64,000 nucleotides of DNA from Mycolicibacterium sp. YH-1 (lineage in GTDB: Bacteria > Actinomycetota > Actinomycetes > Mycobacteriales > Mycobacteriaceae), in NCBI RefSeq assembly GCF_022557175.1, contig NZ_CP092915.1, positions 4,526,001-4,590,000 on the forward strand, given 5' to 3'. Below the pieces are notes generated by a model. That model saw only the letters and a program-made list of their open reading frames with translations. It did no database searches and was not told where the DNA came from. The translations under genes and the position numbers were made by a program. Below are positions 39,669 through 48,571 of the stretch, in pieces (position 1 is the stretch's first letter; each line of letters opens with the position of its first letter).

Positions 39669-40526
39669 TCAGGCGACCAGCGCATGCCCGTGAGCGCCGC
39701 GGGCCGGCGCGGGGGCGTCGGACACCCCCCGCACAGCGGCCTCACACCGTGCCGCGAGGTCGCGGCGGTCGGTGCCGGGGAGCTGCAGTGACTGCACCTG
39801 AACGTGGCATACCGTCATCCGGGCGGTGATGACGCGCCGCACCGACGCCAGCAGCGAGTCGTCGCCGATGAACGCCGGAATCGTCGATGGTCGACCGTCG
39901 CGGTGGTGGTAGGTCATCCGCAGCGGCTGCACAGGCCTGCCCGCGTCGATCGCCCCCTGGAACATCGCCGGCCGGAACCGTCCGTATCCCAGGCCACACC
40001 ACGTCGTGCCCTCCGGGAACGCGACGACGGTCTGCCCCGCGGCCAGCCGCGCGGCCACCGTGCGCACCACGTCCGGCAGCCGACGGAGGTTGGCCCGCTC
40101 GATCGGAATGACCTTGAGCAGGCGCGCGACCAGTCCGAGCGCGGGCCAGTCGATGAGGTCGGCGCGCGCGACGAACGACCCCGGCAGCACCGCCCCGATG
40201 ATGAAGATGTCCACCCACGACACGTGACCGCTGACCACCAACACACCGCTCAGGTTGCGGATCGGACCTCCCGAGGTGGTGATTCGCACGCCGAGGCAGC
40301 GCAGCATCAGGCGGCAGTAGACGCGCTGCACCCTGGAGCGACCGGGCAGCGGGACCGCCAGCAGCGGTAGCGCGGGAAGCAGCAGCAGCGCACACGCGAT
40401 GCGCGCGGCGGTCCTCAGCACGACGATCGCCGGACGAGAGGCGGTGGCGACGTCGACCCCGATGCATGACGCGTCACACGACGCGCGCGGCAGCCAGGGA
40501 CTCGCGGTGAGCCCGTGGCTGCTCAT
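39669..40526 (-). CDS. Lysophospholipid acyltransferase (PlsC/OlsA-like)
   Basis: This 285-residue membrane-associated acyltransferase has a hydrophobic helix (ARIACALLLLPALPLLAVPL), the HX4D motif H101-D106 (SGHVSWVDIF), ARADLIDWP, and the FPEGTTW substrate motif. ATG 40526 overlaps the upstream OlsB-like stop (ATGA). It matches Rv3026c. Together with the GNAT gene it resembles an olsB-olsA pair for ornithine-lipid synthesis. Confidence 0.87.
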   Translation of the reverse strand: MSSHGLTASPWLPRASCDASCIGVDVATASRPAIVVLRTAARIACALLLLPALPLLAVPLPGRSRVQRVYCRLMLRCLGVRITTSGGPIRNLSGVLVVSGHVSWVDIFIIGAVLPGSFVARADLIDWPALGLVARLLKVIPIERANLRRLPDVVRTVAARLAAGQTVVAFPEGTTWCGLGYGRFRPAMFQGAIDAGRPVQPLRMTYHHRDGRPSTIPAFIGDDSLLASVRRVITARMTVCHVQVQSLQLPGTDRRDLAARCEAAVRGVSDAPAPARGAHGHALVA

Positions 40527-41365
40527 CGGGCCGACCTGTCGCCCAGAGCCTCGGCCTGCCCCACCGAACGCAGGCGTTTCAGGTAACGCACGTCGGCGTC
40601 GGCCTTGTCCATCAGCGCCGGGAAGTCGCCGACGCCGAAGTCCGGATCGTGGGCCGGTTCGCCGCACACCTTGGCGCCCAGCCGCAGGTAGCCCCGCATC
40701 AACGGCGGAATACTCACGCGAGCCGGGGCCTCGATATCGTCCAATCCCCTGCCGTCGAGAAGCACAGGCCGGTACGGGCGCACCTCGTACTTCGCGGGGT
40801 GCCGCTGGCGGACGAAGTCACGCACGCCCCGCAGTTGGCTGCCCGGCGGCTCGTCGGGCGACCCCTGCACCGGTACCGAGACGCATCCGGTGACGTAGTC
40901 GTATCCACAGCGGTCGAGGTAGGCCAGGATGCCGGCCCACATGAGCAGCACCACGGCGCCGTTGCGATGGTCCTCGCGCACCACGGCACGACCCATCTCG
41001 ACCAGTGACGGCCGCAGCGGGTCCAGAGACGTGACGTCGAACTCGGTGGCGGTGTAGAGCCCGCCGGCGGCGATGGCGCCCGGTGGCGGCAGCATGCGGT
41101 AGCAGCCGACCAGCTCGCCGGATCCGTCCTCGCGGACCAGCAGGTGATCGCAGTACTCGTCGAACCGGTCGGCGTCGCGACCGTCGGCCGAGGCGGCCAG
41201 GCCGAACCCGGGTTCGGAGGTGAACACCTCGTGGCGCAGCCGCTGAGCGGCGTCGATCAGATCCGGATCGGTGGACAGCAGCAGGGTGTAGCGCGGCGTT
41301 GTCGGGCTGGTCGGGCCGCTGGGGGCGGCAGCGTCGGCGGCGATGAGTACGGATGCAGTGCTCAT
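40523..41365 (-). CDS. GNAT N-acyltransferase, OlsB-like (Rv3027c-like)
   Basis: This 280-residue protein reads RLRHEVFTSEPGFG, FDEYCDHLLVRED, VGCYRMLPPPGAIAAGGLYTATEFD, LVEMGRAVVREDHRNGAVVLLMWAG and RGYLRLGAKVCGEPAHDPDFGVGDFPALMD, the pattern of L-ornithine N-alpha-acyltransferases (OlsB, acyl-ACP dependent). It is translationally coupled to the PlsC-like gene. Ornithine-lipid production in this organism is an inference. Confidence 0.82.
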   Translation of the reverse strand: MSTASVLIAADAAAPSGPTSPTTPRYTLLLSTDPDLIDAAQRLRHEVFTSEPGFGLAASADGRDADRFDEYCDHLLVREDGSGELVGCYRMLPPPGAIAAGGLYTATEFDVTSLDPLRPSLVEMGRAVVREDHRNGAVVLLMWAGILAYLDRCGYDYVTGCVSVPVQGSPDEPPGSQLRGVRDFVRQRHPAKYEVRPYRPVLLDGRGLDDIEAPARVSIPPLMRGYLRLGAKVCGEPAHDPDFGVGDFPALMDKADADVRYLKRLRSVGQAEALGDRSAR

Positions 41366-41461
41366 GGCCTGAACGGTCGCCCAGCCGTCGGACCGGATGC
41401 CAACGGCTACGTGACGCGTCCGTGCACGCTTGATGACGAGTTGTGTGCGGTCACCGCTTCC

Positions 41462-42127
41462 TCAGTGGTCGAGAAACACAACGTGCTCAGCCACCGGGTT
41501 GCGCGGAATGTCCAGGTTGTTGGCGGCGAACTGCGGATCGGCGTAGCCGATCGACATGCCACACAGAATTGTCAGCTCCTCGGGGATGCCGAGCTGTTCG
41601 CGCAGCACGTCGGGATACAGGGCTATCGACACCTGCACGCAGCTGCCGATCCCGCGCTCGGTCAGCGCCAGCAACAGGGTTTGCAGGAACATGCCGACCC
41701 CCACCGCATCCACGTTCCCGAACTCCCGATGCATGCACACCACCCCGGCCACCGGTGCGTGGAAGAACTCCCAGTTGCGCACCTGCGCATTCCACCGGCC
41801 CTCGGCGTCGCTGCGCTCGATGCCCATCGCGCCATAGATCAGGGCGCCGCTCTGCCTGCGCCGATCAGCGAAGCGCGGCGGCAGGCCCGCCGATCCGATA
41901 GCAGGCGGATTCGCGTCGACGGCGGCGAGCAGCGCGTCGACCAGCCGCGCGCGCCGCTGGCCCGTGGCCAGGAAGACATGCCACGGCTGGGTGTTGGAGT
42001 TCGACGGTGCCCGCATCGCCAACGCCAACGCCTTATCGAGCAGCTCACGGGGAACGGGCTTGTCCGGCAGGAACATCCGCGATGACCGGCGCGCCAGGAT
42101 CGCCTCGTCGAGTCCCATCTCGGTCAT
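41462..42127 (-). CDS. Nitroreductase family protein (FMN)
   Basis: This 221-residue protein has the nitroreductase signature: ILARRSSRMFLPDKPVP, MRAPSNSNTQPWHVFLATG for FMN binding, GMFLQTLLLALTERGIGSCVQVSI and CGMSIGYADP. It forms an FMN homodimer reducing nitro or quinone compounds with NAD(P)H. Its ATG overlaps the SDR stop (ATGA); it ends the three-gene operon. Confidence 0.88.
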   Translation of the reverse strand: MTEMGLDEAILARRSSRMFLPDKPVPRELLDKALALAMRAPSNSNTQPWHVFLATGQRRARLVDALLAAVDANPPAIGSAGLPPRFADRRRQSGALIYGAMGIERSDAEGRWNAQVRNWEFFHAPVAGVVCMHREFGNVDAVGVGMFLQTLLLALTERGIGSCVQVSIALYPDVLREQLGIPEELTILCGMSIGYADPQFAANNLDIPRNPVAEHVVFLDH

Positions 42128-42849
42128 GCCGCCGCACCACCGCCGTCGGCGTGCAGCGTCGACCCGGTGATGAAACTGGACCTGGGTGAGGCCAGGAAGA
42201 GGATCGCCTCGGCGATCTCCGCCGGCTTCGCGGTGCGTCCCAGCGGTAGTGCACGGCCCAGTTCCTCGTTGGTGTCACCCCATTCGGCGACGACGCCCTC
42301 GGTCGCGGTCGGACCGGGCGCGACGCTGTTCACGCGGACGCCGCGGGGCCCGAACTCGGCAGCCCAGGTGCGGGTCAGCGATTCCACCGCCGCCTTGGAG
42401 GCGCTGTAGGTCGACGCCCCGGCGACACCCTTGAACGCCACCATCGAGGTGACGTTGACGATGCTGCCACCCCCGCGTTCCAGCATCCCCGGCACCAGCG
42501 CCGCCACCAGGAAGTACGTCCCGCGCACGTTGGTGTCGAACGTCCGCTCGAACGACGCGAGATCCTGATCCACCGTCAACGCACCCGGGAACGAGGCCGC
42601 GTTGTTGACGATGACGTCGACGTCGCCGCACTGCGCGACGAGCGCACTCACCGACTCGACGTCGGACAGGTCGGCGGCGACGAAACGCACGCCGAGCTGC
42701 GCCGCCGCGGCGGCACCGCGGTCACGGTCGCGGCCGGTGATGACCACGTCGGCACCGGCCGCGGCCAGCAGCCGTGCCGCCTCGAGGCCTATGCCCGCCG
42801 TTCCGCCGGTGACCAGCGCCCGCCGGCCCGCCAACTCCCGCGCGGTCAC
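42124..42849 (-). CDS. SDR-family oxidoreductase
   Basis: This 241-residue short-chain dehydrogenase shows GGTAGIGLEAARLL cofactor loop, NNAASFPG, the catalytic Ser near IVNVTSMVAFKGVAG and YSASK (YxxxK), and PGPTATEGV. The substrate is unknown. GTG 42849 overlaps the upstream NmrA-like stop (GTGA), and its own stop overlaps the nitroreductase start. Confidence 0.9.
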   Translation of the reverse strand: MTARELAGRRALVTGGTAGIGLEAARLLAAAGADVVITGRDRDRGAAAAAQLGVRFVAADLSDVESVSALVAQCGDVDVIVNNAASFPGALTVDQDLASFERTFDTNVRGTYFLVAALVPGMLERGGGSIVNVTSMVAFKGVAGASTYSASKAAVESLTRTWAAEFGPRGVRVNSVAPGPTATEGVVAEWGDTNEELGRALPLGRTAKPAEIAEAILFLASPRSSFITGSTLHADGGGAAA

Positions 42850-43592
42850 GCGCGCGTCGCCAGCCAGTCGGTGAAGTGGGTGCTCGCCAGCGTCGCGCCG
42901 TCCCCGGTGACGAGGCTGTTCTGTGTGAGCGGCGTACCGAAGTACGTGGCGGCGGGGTCGACGGAGACTGGCGTGTCAGCGCCCTTGGCGGCGAGCACCG
43001 CGCGCGCCATATCGGCGAACGGCATCTTGTCGGGGCCCCCGAAGTCCCTGGTGCCGTTGATGGCGTCCGCCGTCGCGGCGCGGGCCACCTCGGCGGACAC
43101 CTCGGCCGCGGCGACCGGTTGGATCAGCGCATCGGGTGCATGCACCTCGTCGCCAACCTGCAGCGTCTGCGTGATCGAATCGGCGAACTCGTGGAACTGG
43201 GTGGCGCGCACGATGGTGTGGGGCAGGCCCGACTCCGAGATCGTGCGCTCCTGCACGACCTTGGCCCGCAGGTAGCCGCTCTCGGGCAGCCCGTCGACAC
43301 CGACGATCGACAGCGCCACATAGTGCCCGACACCGGCGGCCTTGGCCGCGGCGACCAGGTTGGCCGCGGACGCGGTGAAGAAGGCCAGCACCGCATCGTC
43401 TGCGAACGACGGCGAGTTGACGACGTCGACGAGTACCTGTGCGCCCGCGACGGCCTCGGCCAGGCCGTCACCGGTCACCACATCGGCACCGCTGCCGCGT
43501 GACGCCGCGACGACATCGTGGCCCTGCGCGGTGAGCAGTTCGACGACCTTTGTACCGATGAGGCCACTGGCCCCGATAACTGCGATTCTCAT
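42846..43592 (-). CDS. NmrA-like NAD(P)-binding SDR protein
   Basis: This 248-residue atypical SDR has IAVIGASGLIGTKVVELL, GVGHYVALSIVGVDGLPESGY, and SGLPHTIVRATQFHEFAD. It lacks the YxxxK dyad in its usual place, as in NmrA-like quinone reductases or regulators. ATG 43592 with GGAGAG upstream is chosen; the longer frame is noise. It starts the NmrA-SDR-nitroreductase operon. Confidence 0.87.
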   Translation of the reverse strand: MRIAVIGASGLIGTKVVELLTAQGHDVVAASRGSGADVVTGDGLAEAVAGAQVLVDVVNSPSFADDAVLAFFTASAANLVAAAKAAGVGHYVALSIVGVDGLPESGYLRAKVVQERTISESGLPHTIVRATQFHEFADSITQTLQVGDEVHAPDALIQPVAAAEVSAEVARAATADAINGTRDFGGPDKMPFADMARAVLAAKGADTPVSVDPAATYFGTPLTQNSLVTGDGATLASTHFTDWLATRA

Positions 43593-43719
43593 AGGGAAAA
43601 CTCTCCCACCGCGCAGGCCATCGCGGCACCCTGGAAAGTCCGTAGTCCTCGGCGAGGATCCTGCGCAGACTCCATCGAACAGTGTGTGCGCCGATGGTCG
43701 AAAAGCACAGAACCGTTCC

Positions 43720-45390
43720 TTATGAGTGAGTAGCCCTGAATGCTGCTCGATTGCGGCCCGAACGGTGTTGGCCGCGGCTGGCGGGGGTTCTCCGGTGGAC
43801 CGCAACCCATCGTATGGGTGGCGGTGGGCCGGAACTGCCGCGTCTGCCAACGCGGCTGGGTCCAGGTTCGGGCCTGGCCGGTGGAGTGCTCGCGACGGTC
43901 CTCTGTCCGTTGCGGGGTCCTGCCGCCCGTCGCCTGATCCTCAATCCCAATCCACGTCTGCCGATCGCAGCCGCCGCGCCGTGATGGCCGGTGACCGGAC
44001 CGGAAGTCTGATGCTGCAGGGGTTTGACCCAGTGCTGGGCTCCCCACTTACTGGTGTACGCCGAATCGACCCCGATCACGGCGATGCCCCGCCGCGGTGC
44101 CATCGAGGTCAGCCGGGTGCGGAACTTGGCGGTGGGAATGCCGGCCACGGTGCGCCGGAACCGTTTACCGCGCGTGCCGCTACCCATCGTTTCGCGGCCA
44201 GTGGCGCGGGCATCGGCGAAGTCGAGGTTCTCGATCACCACTGCCGCGCAGTTGGTGACCTGGGCGGTATCGAGCAGCGCGGTGATCGCAGCGCGAACCC
44301 GTCCGTCGCGCCGCGACGCGGGCAACCCGGCGGTGTCCATAGGAATCGTCACCGACTGCCCGACTGGATTGCCGCACCCGTCGAGCACGCAGCAGGCCAG
44401 GTGATCGGCGTTGAGATCGACGCCCAGGACCGCACCGGCGCGTAACTCCTCGATCGGGGCCGCCGCTGCAGTCACGTCATATTTCCAGGAGGCGTCCAGA
44501 TACCAACGCCCACGCGAGGAGTCGTAACTGATGTCGTAGCGCACCGAGCGGCGACCCGCCACCCGCTGTGCCCACTCGCGGTCGCGGTGGGAGAACCTCA
44601 CCGGTGCCGCGACGTCCAGATGCGAACCCAGCGCGGCGGCCAGGGCGGCGGGCACCTTGATCCGCAACCGGCCTGCGGTGTCGACGCGGATGGTCTCGTT
44701 ACCGCCGGGCTTGCCCATCTCTCCATCGGCTGTAAGGAACATTCGCGCGACGTCCCAGCGGTCCCGCCACTGCTGCTCGATCATCCCCGCCGCGTCAAGG
44801 TGATTTCGGGCGCGCCACAACCGTTTCCCGCCCACGGCGATTGAGGGGTGGCCGGCCCTCAGAGCAGCCTGGGCGGTGTCCAGCCGCGACCTCAGTACTG
44901 CCAGCCGCCGCGTCTTCGCGAACCGCTCACCCGCGGATCGGTAGCCACGACGACGGCGCCGTCCCGGGACCGCGGGCAGGGCCTCCTGTTCTCCAGGGTG
45001 CAACGCGCACCGCTGCGCCAACACCCCCACGGCCTGCTCCAGGTCGGCCACGTAAGCACTCAGCGCGCGCATGCCTAGCTGGTACTGGTCCTCCACAGCT
45101 CGGGTGATCGCCCCCGCCCAGCGCGATGAGGACACCGCCGTCACCGCCTGTTTGCGCTGGGTCCGCCATCGGGCCTGCGATGCCCGATCCAGCCGGCCCA
45201 ACTCGACCCGGCCTGACAACTCTGTCCGGTATGCCGATCCCAGGAACGATCCGATCGCCGCCACCGCGGCGGCCTCGGCATCGGTCAGGTGAATGCGGGT
45301 CCGGATCCGCGCCCCCGAAGGCGCACCTGCCACCACCGGATCACCTATCCGTCTCAGTGGCCGCCGCTCACCCCCCATGCCCACAATCAT
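43720..45390 (-). CDS. TnpB-related (IS200/IS605-type) RuvC-like protein, solitary
   Basis: This ~556-residue protein has a long helical N-terminus and a RuvC-like core with D325 (VLGVDLNADH), E387 (AVVIENLDFAD) and GVDSAYTSKWGAQHW. The usual four-Cys zinc finger of TnpB is absent, and where D-x-NAA-x-NI is expected the sequence reads HHGAAAAIGRRGLG, so the third RuvC acidic residue appears replaced by His. The tail is basic and Pro/Ser-rich. No TnpA transposase lies nearby. ATG 45390 is likely; ATG 45378 or GTG 45594 are alternatives. It may be a domesticated RNA-guided protein, or an inactive element. Confidence 0.72.
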   Translation of the reverse strand: MIVGMGGERRPLRRIGDPVVAGAPSGARIRTRIHLTDAEAAAVAAIGSFLGSAYRTELSGRVELGRLDRASQARWRTQRKQAVTAVSSSRWAGAITRAVEDQYQLGMRALSAYVADLEQAVGVLAQRCALHPGEQEALPAVPGRRRRRGYRSAGERFAKTRRLAVLRSRLDTAQAALRAGHPSIAVGGKRLWRARNHLDAAGMIEQQWRDRWDVARMFLTADGEMGKPGGNETIRVDTAGRLRIKVPAALAAALGSHLDVAAPVRFSHRDREWAQRVAGRRSVRYDISYDSSRGRWYLDASWKYDVTAAAAPIEELRAGAVLGVDLNADHLACCVLDGCGNPVGQSVTIPMDTAGLPASRRDGRVRAAITALLDTAQVTNCAAVVIENLDFADARATGRETMGSGTRGKRFRRTVAGIPTAKFRTRLTSMAPRRGIAVIGVDSAYTSKWGAQHWVKPLQHQTSGPVTGHHGAAAAIGRRGLGLRIRRRAAGPRNGQRTVASTPPARPEPGPSRVGRRGSSGPPPPIRWVAVHRRTPASRGQHRSGRNRAAFRATHS

Positions 45391-45658
45391 GGCCGCAGGC
45401 ACCGACAAACCAGGTCCGCGCGACGTCGTGCTACGCGCAACCCATCGCGGTGATCGTCCGTTTAGTGCCGAGCGTCCGCACAACCGAGCGCAGAAGGACG
45501 TCAACGGCCGTACGCCGACACTGTCCGTGCGCCAACTCAGTGATAATGCGTCCCAAACGATCGCGATGCCCACAACTGTCCGCATTCTGCGCATCAGTCA
45601 GCAACCAACGCACTCCCCGTCGCGTCTCGTTCATCCCGCCAACGAGCTACGTGGAAGC
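45391..45658. other. Gene-free spacer upstream of the TnpB-related gene
   Basis: No convincing coding frame is seen here; the frame open from 45594 is not homologous to TnpB. It probably contains the TnpB-related promoter. I see no terminal inverted repeats or target-site duplications. Confidence 0.4.
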
Positions 45659-45716
45659 AAAAAAGTACTCCCCGGAAGAAGGAACTGAATTTCAGTCCAA
45701 TTTCCGGGGAGCACTT
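45659..45716 (-). terminator. Intrinsic terminator of the etfB-etfA operon
   Basis: On the minus strand the arms at 45716-45702 and 45677-45663 pair at 14 of 15 positions, with a small inner ACTGA/TCAGT hairpin in the loop, followed by TTTTTT (45664-45659). It lies 60 bases after the etfA stop and is one of two classic T-tract terminators in the window. Confidence 0.88.
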
Positions 45717-45776
45717 CACATGAGCTTCGGAGTTCTAAGTGTCTGTCTTACGTGTCGAATCTCTTCGACGGGTGGG

Positions 45777-46730
45777 TCAGCCCTTGCGAGCCTTGACCGC
45801 GTCCGTCAGCTGCGGGGTCACCTTGAACAGGTCACCCACGATGCCCAAGTCGGCGATCTCGAAGATCGGCGCCTCTTCGTCCTTGTTGACGACGACGATC
45901 GTCTTGGACGTCTGCATGCCTGCACGGTGCTGGATCGCGCCGGAGATGCCCAACGCGATGTACAGCTGCGGTGCCACCGTCTTGCCGGTCTGACCGATCT
46001 GGAACTGGCCCTCGTAGAAGCCCGAGTCGACGGCCGCACGCGAGGCGCCCACGGCGCCACCGAGTGCGTCTGCGAGATCCTCGACGACGCTGAAGTTCTC
46101 CTTGCTGCCGACACCGCGGCCGCCGGACACGACGACCTTCGCCTCGGTCAGCTCCGGACGCGCGCTCTTCGCAGCGGGCTGACGGGAGATGATCTTGGTG
46201 GCGTTCTCCGCGGGTGCGGGCACCTCGGCGCTGACCACTTCACCGGCACCGGCGACGGGCTCGGCCTCGACTGCACCGGGGCGCAGCGCGATGATCGGGG
46301 TGTCGCCGGCGGTCGCCTCAACGGTGTAAGCACCGCCGAACACGGAGTGCACCGCGACTCCACCCTCCTTGACGCCGACGACGTCCCACAGCACGCCAAG
46401 ACCGGCCTCAGCAGCAAGCCGCCCAGCGACCTCCCTGCCCTCGGCGGTGGAGGCCACCAGCACGGCTGCCGGGCTGGCGGACTCGGTCAGCGCGACCAGC
46501 ACGCCGACCTTGGGGGTGACCAGGAACTGGTCGGCGGTGTCGGACTCGGCCGCGTAGATCTTGGCCGCACCGGCTGCCTTGAGTGCGTCGGTCAGCGGCG
46601 CCGCGGTGCCCGGGGCACCGACGACGACGGCCGACGGCTCACCCAGCGCACGCGCCGCGGTGATCAACTCGGCGGTGATGCTCTTCAGATTGCCTTCTGC
46701 GTGCTCGACGAGCACGAGTACTTCTGCCAT
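45777..46730 (-). CDS. etfA: Electron transfer flavoprotein alpha subunit
   Basis: This 317-residue protein (FixB, Rv3028c) has an N-terminal EtfA domain ([16 protein letters not shown]) and the C-terminal FAD-binding domain [54 protein letters not shown]. It carries electrons from acyl-CoA dehydrogenases to the membrane. It is 36 bases after etfB and ends at a T-tract terminator. Confidence 0.96.
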   Translation of the reverse strand: MAEVLVLVEHAEGNLKSITAELITAARALGEPSAVVVGAPGTAAPLTDALKAAGAAKIYAAESDTADQFLVTPKVGVLVALTESASPAAVLVASTAEGREVAGRLAAEAGLGVLWDVVGVKEGGVAVHSVFGGAYTVEATAGDTPIIALRPGAVEAEPVAGAGEVVSAEVPAPAENATKIISRQPAAKSARPELTEAKVVVSGGRGVGSKENFSVVEDLADALGGAVGASRAAVDSGFYEGQFQIGQTGKTVAPQLYIALGISGAIQHRAGMQTSKTIVVVNKDEEAPIFEIADLGIVGDLFKVTPQLTDAVKARKG

Positions 46731-46766
46731 TGCCTCTTGTTCGCTCTCTGCGTCTGGGGGTGGGGG

Positions 46767-47558
46767 TTAGATGAGCTTCTGCGCGACCAGGTACTCGGCG
46801 ATCTTCTGACCACCCTCGCCCTCGTCCGTGATCTTCTCGCCTGCGGACTTCGGCGGCTTGGGGGTAACCAGCTTCACCTGCGTCTCGGCCACATCGCCGC
46901 CCACGACGCCGCTCTCGATACCGATGCCCTCGAGCGTCAGCGGGGTGACCGTCTTCTTCTTGGCGGCCATGATGCCCTTGAAGGACGGGAACCGAGGATC
47001 CTCGACGATCTTCTCGCTGACGCTGACCACTGCGGGCAGAGTCGCCTCGAGTTCGAAGACGCCGTCGTCGGTCTCGCGCTCACCGGTCACCTTGCCGTCG
47101 GCGACGTCGAGGCTGCGCATGTGCGTCAGCTGCGGTACGCCGAGGTAGTAGCTCAAGATGGCCGGAACGGCGCCACCGACGCCGTCGCTGGACTCATTGC
47201 CCGCGATGACGAGTTCGATGTCCTCGATCTGTCCCAGGGCACTCGCCAGCGCGTAGCCGGTCTGGACGACATCGGAGCCGTGCAGGCCCTCATCCGAGAG
47301 GTGGTAGGCCTCGTCGGCGCCCATGGAGAGCGCCTTGCGGATCGCCGTCTCGGCACCTGCGGGTCCCGCGGTGAGCACAACGACGTTGTAGTTCGCGTCG
47401 GCGTGCTTCTCCTTGAGCTGCAGAGCTACTTCGACCGCCCGCTCGTTGATCTCGTCCAACACGGAGTCGCTACCTGCGCGATCCAGCGTGTGGTCGTCCG
47501 CGAGCTTGCGATCCTCGTAGTCAGGGACCTGCTTGATCAGGACCACGATGTTCGTCAT
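46767..47558 (-). CDS. etfB: Electron transfer flavoprotein beta subunit
   Basis: This 263-residue subunit (FixA, Rv3029c) shows NIVVLIKQVPD, the DEINERAVEVALQLKEKH segment, VIAGNESSDGVGGAVPAIL nucleotide binding and the C-terminal recognition loop with KKKTVTPLTLEGIGIE. ATG 47558 is chosen over the GTG frame to 47609 by homology. A palindrome upstream (47624-47653) may be an operator. It is divergent from the Rv3030-like gene. Confidence 0.96.
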   Translation of the reverse strand: MTNIVVLIKQVPDYEDRKLADDHTLDRAGSDSVLDEINERAVEVALQLKEKHADANYNVVVLTAGPAGAETAIRKALSMGADEAYHLSDEGLHGSDVVQTGYALASALGQIEDIELVIAGNESSDGVGGAVPAILSYYLGVPQLTHMRSLDVADGKVTGERETDDGVFELEATLPAVVSVSEKIVEDPRFPSFKGIMAAKKKTVTPLTLEGIGIESGVVGGDVAETQVKLVTPKPPKSAGEKITDEGEGGQKIAEYLVAQKLI

Positions 47559-47623
47559 GAGTCTGGTTCGTCCTCCTCGATGAGGCCGTTGACCGGCCTG
47601 CATTACCACGATTACGCTTTCGC

Positions 47624-47653
47624 CTACATGTTACTCGACGGTAACTTAGGTAG
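47624..47653. promoter_or_regulatory. Palindrome upstream of etfB; candidate operator
   Basis: GTTAC (47630-47634) and GTAAC (47641-47645) flank TCGACG, inside outer CTAC (47624)/GTAG (47653). It lies 66 bases upstream of the etfB start and 124 bases upstream of the divergent methyltransferase. It has the look of a TetR-type operator; the regulator is unknown. Confidence 0.45.
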
Positions 47654-47776
47654 ACGCGCAGGAACACCATAACCCGACCGAAGTTGACCTTCTGACCTCC
47701 CCTTAACTCCGGTTAACTCGGAGCGAACCGTCCGCGAAGCCCTCACGACTCCCCCGCTGCGTTAGCCTGCCTTCCA

Positions 47777-48571
47777 ATGAGCGCAATTTCTCCTCGGCAG
47801 CCGTCGGCTGAGCCGACCTCCGACGTGCTTCCCCTCACCGGTGAACGCACGATCCCCGGCCTGGCCGAGGAGAATTATTGGTTCCGCCGACACGAGGTGG
47901 TCTACGAATTCCTTGCGGCGCGCTGCGCGCAACGCGATGTCCTCGAGGCTGGCTGCGGCGAGGGCTACGGCGCCGATCTCCTCGCCGACGTCGCACACCG
48001 CGTGATCGGCCTCGACTACGACGAGTCAGCAGTGGCGCACGTGCGGTCTCGGTACCCGCGGGTCGACATGCGGCACGGCAACCTGGCGGAGCTCCCCCTG
48101 GCTGACGGTGAGGTCGACGTCGTGGTCAACTTCCAGGTCATCGAACACCTCTGGGATCAGGGGCAGTTCGTGACGGAGTGCGCTCGCGTGCTGCGGCCGG
48201 GTGGAGCGTTGCTCATGTCCACCCCGAACCGGATCACGTTCTCCCCCGGTCTGGACACCCCACTCAACCCGTTCCACACCCGCGAACTCAACGCTCTCGA
48301 ACTCACCGAACTGTTGACCGACAACGGATTTGAACTCGAGGCGATGCTCGGCGTCTTCCACGGACCGGGCCTTCTCGAGCGAGACGCGCGGCACGGCGGA
48401 TCGATCATCGGCGCCCAGATCGACCGCGCTGTCGCGAATGCGCCGTGGCCCGCCGATCTGCTGGCGGACGTGGCTTCTATCTCCACCGCCGACTTCGAGC
48501 TGCTGGACGCCGGGGTCCGGGACATCGACGAGAGCCTCGATCTGGTGGCGATCGCGGTGCGGCGTGACTGA
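47777..48571 (+). CDS. SAM-dependent methyltransferase (Rv3030-like, MGLP locus)
   Basis: This 264-residue protein shows VLEAGCGEGYGADLLADVAH (motif I), LDYDESAVAHVRSRYP, VVVNFQVIEHLWDQGQFV and RPGGALLMSTPNR. It matches Rv3030, assigned in the literature to methylglucose lipopolysaccharide synthesis. It overlaps the next gene by 8 bases, supporting a role with the downstream GH57 enzyme and glucosyltransferase. Confidence 0.87.
   Translation: MSAISPRQPSAEPTSDVLPLTGERTIPGLAEENYWFRRHEVVYEFLAARCAQRDVLEAGCGEGYGADLLADVAHRVIGLDYDESAVAHVRSRYPRVDMRHGNLAELPLADGEVDVVVNFQVIEHLWDQGQFVTECARVLRPGGALLMSTPNRITFSPGLDTPLNPFHTRELNALELTELLTDNGFELEAMLGVFHGPGLLERDARHGGSIIGAQIDRAVANAPWPADLLADVASISTADFELLDAGVRDIDESLDLVAIAVRRD

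Noticed and set aside
43593..43850. Upstream extension of the NmrA-like frame
   Set aside because: The residues show no homology and overlap the 3' end of the TnpB-related gene; ATG 43592 fits the Rossmann N-terminus.
45659..45716. Hairpin near the TnpB-related gene taken as a guide RNA scaffold
   Set aside because: It lies upstream of that gene rather than at its 3' end, and its T-tract on the minus strand marks it as the etfA terminator.
45126..47672. 848-codon plus-strand open frame across the etfA/etfB region
   Set aside because: It is antisense to two unmistakable ETF genes, with no homologous motifs; long shadow frames are expected in high-GC DNA.
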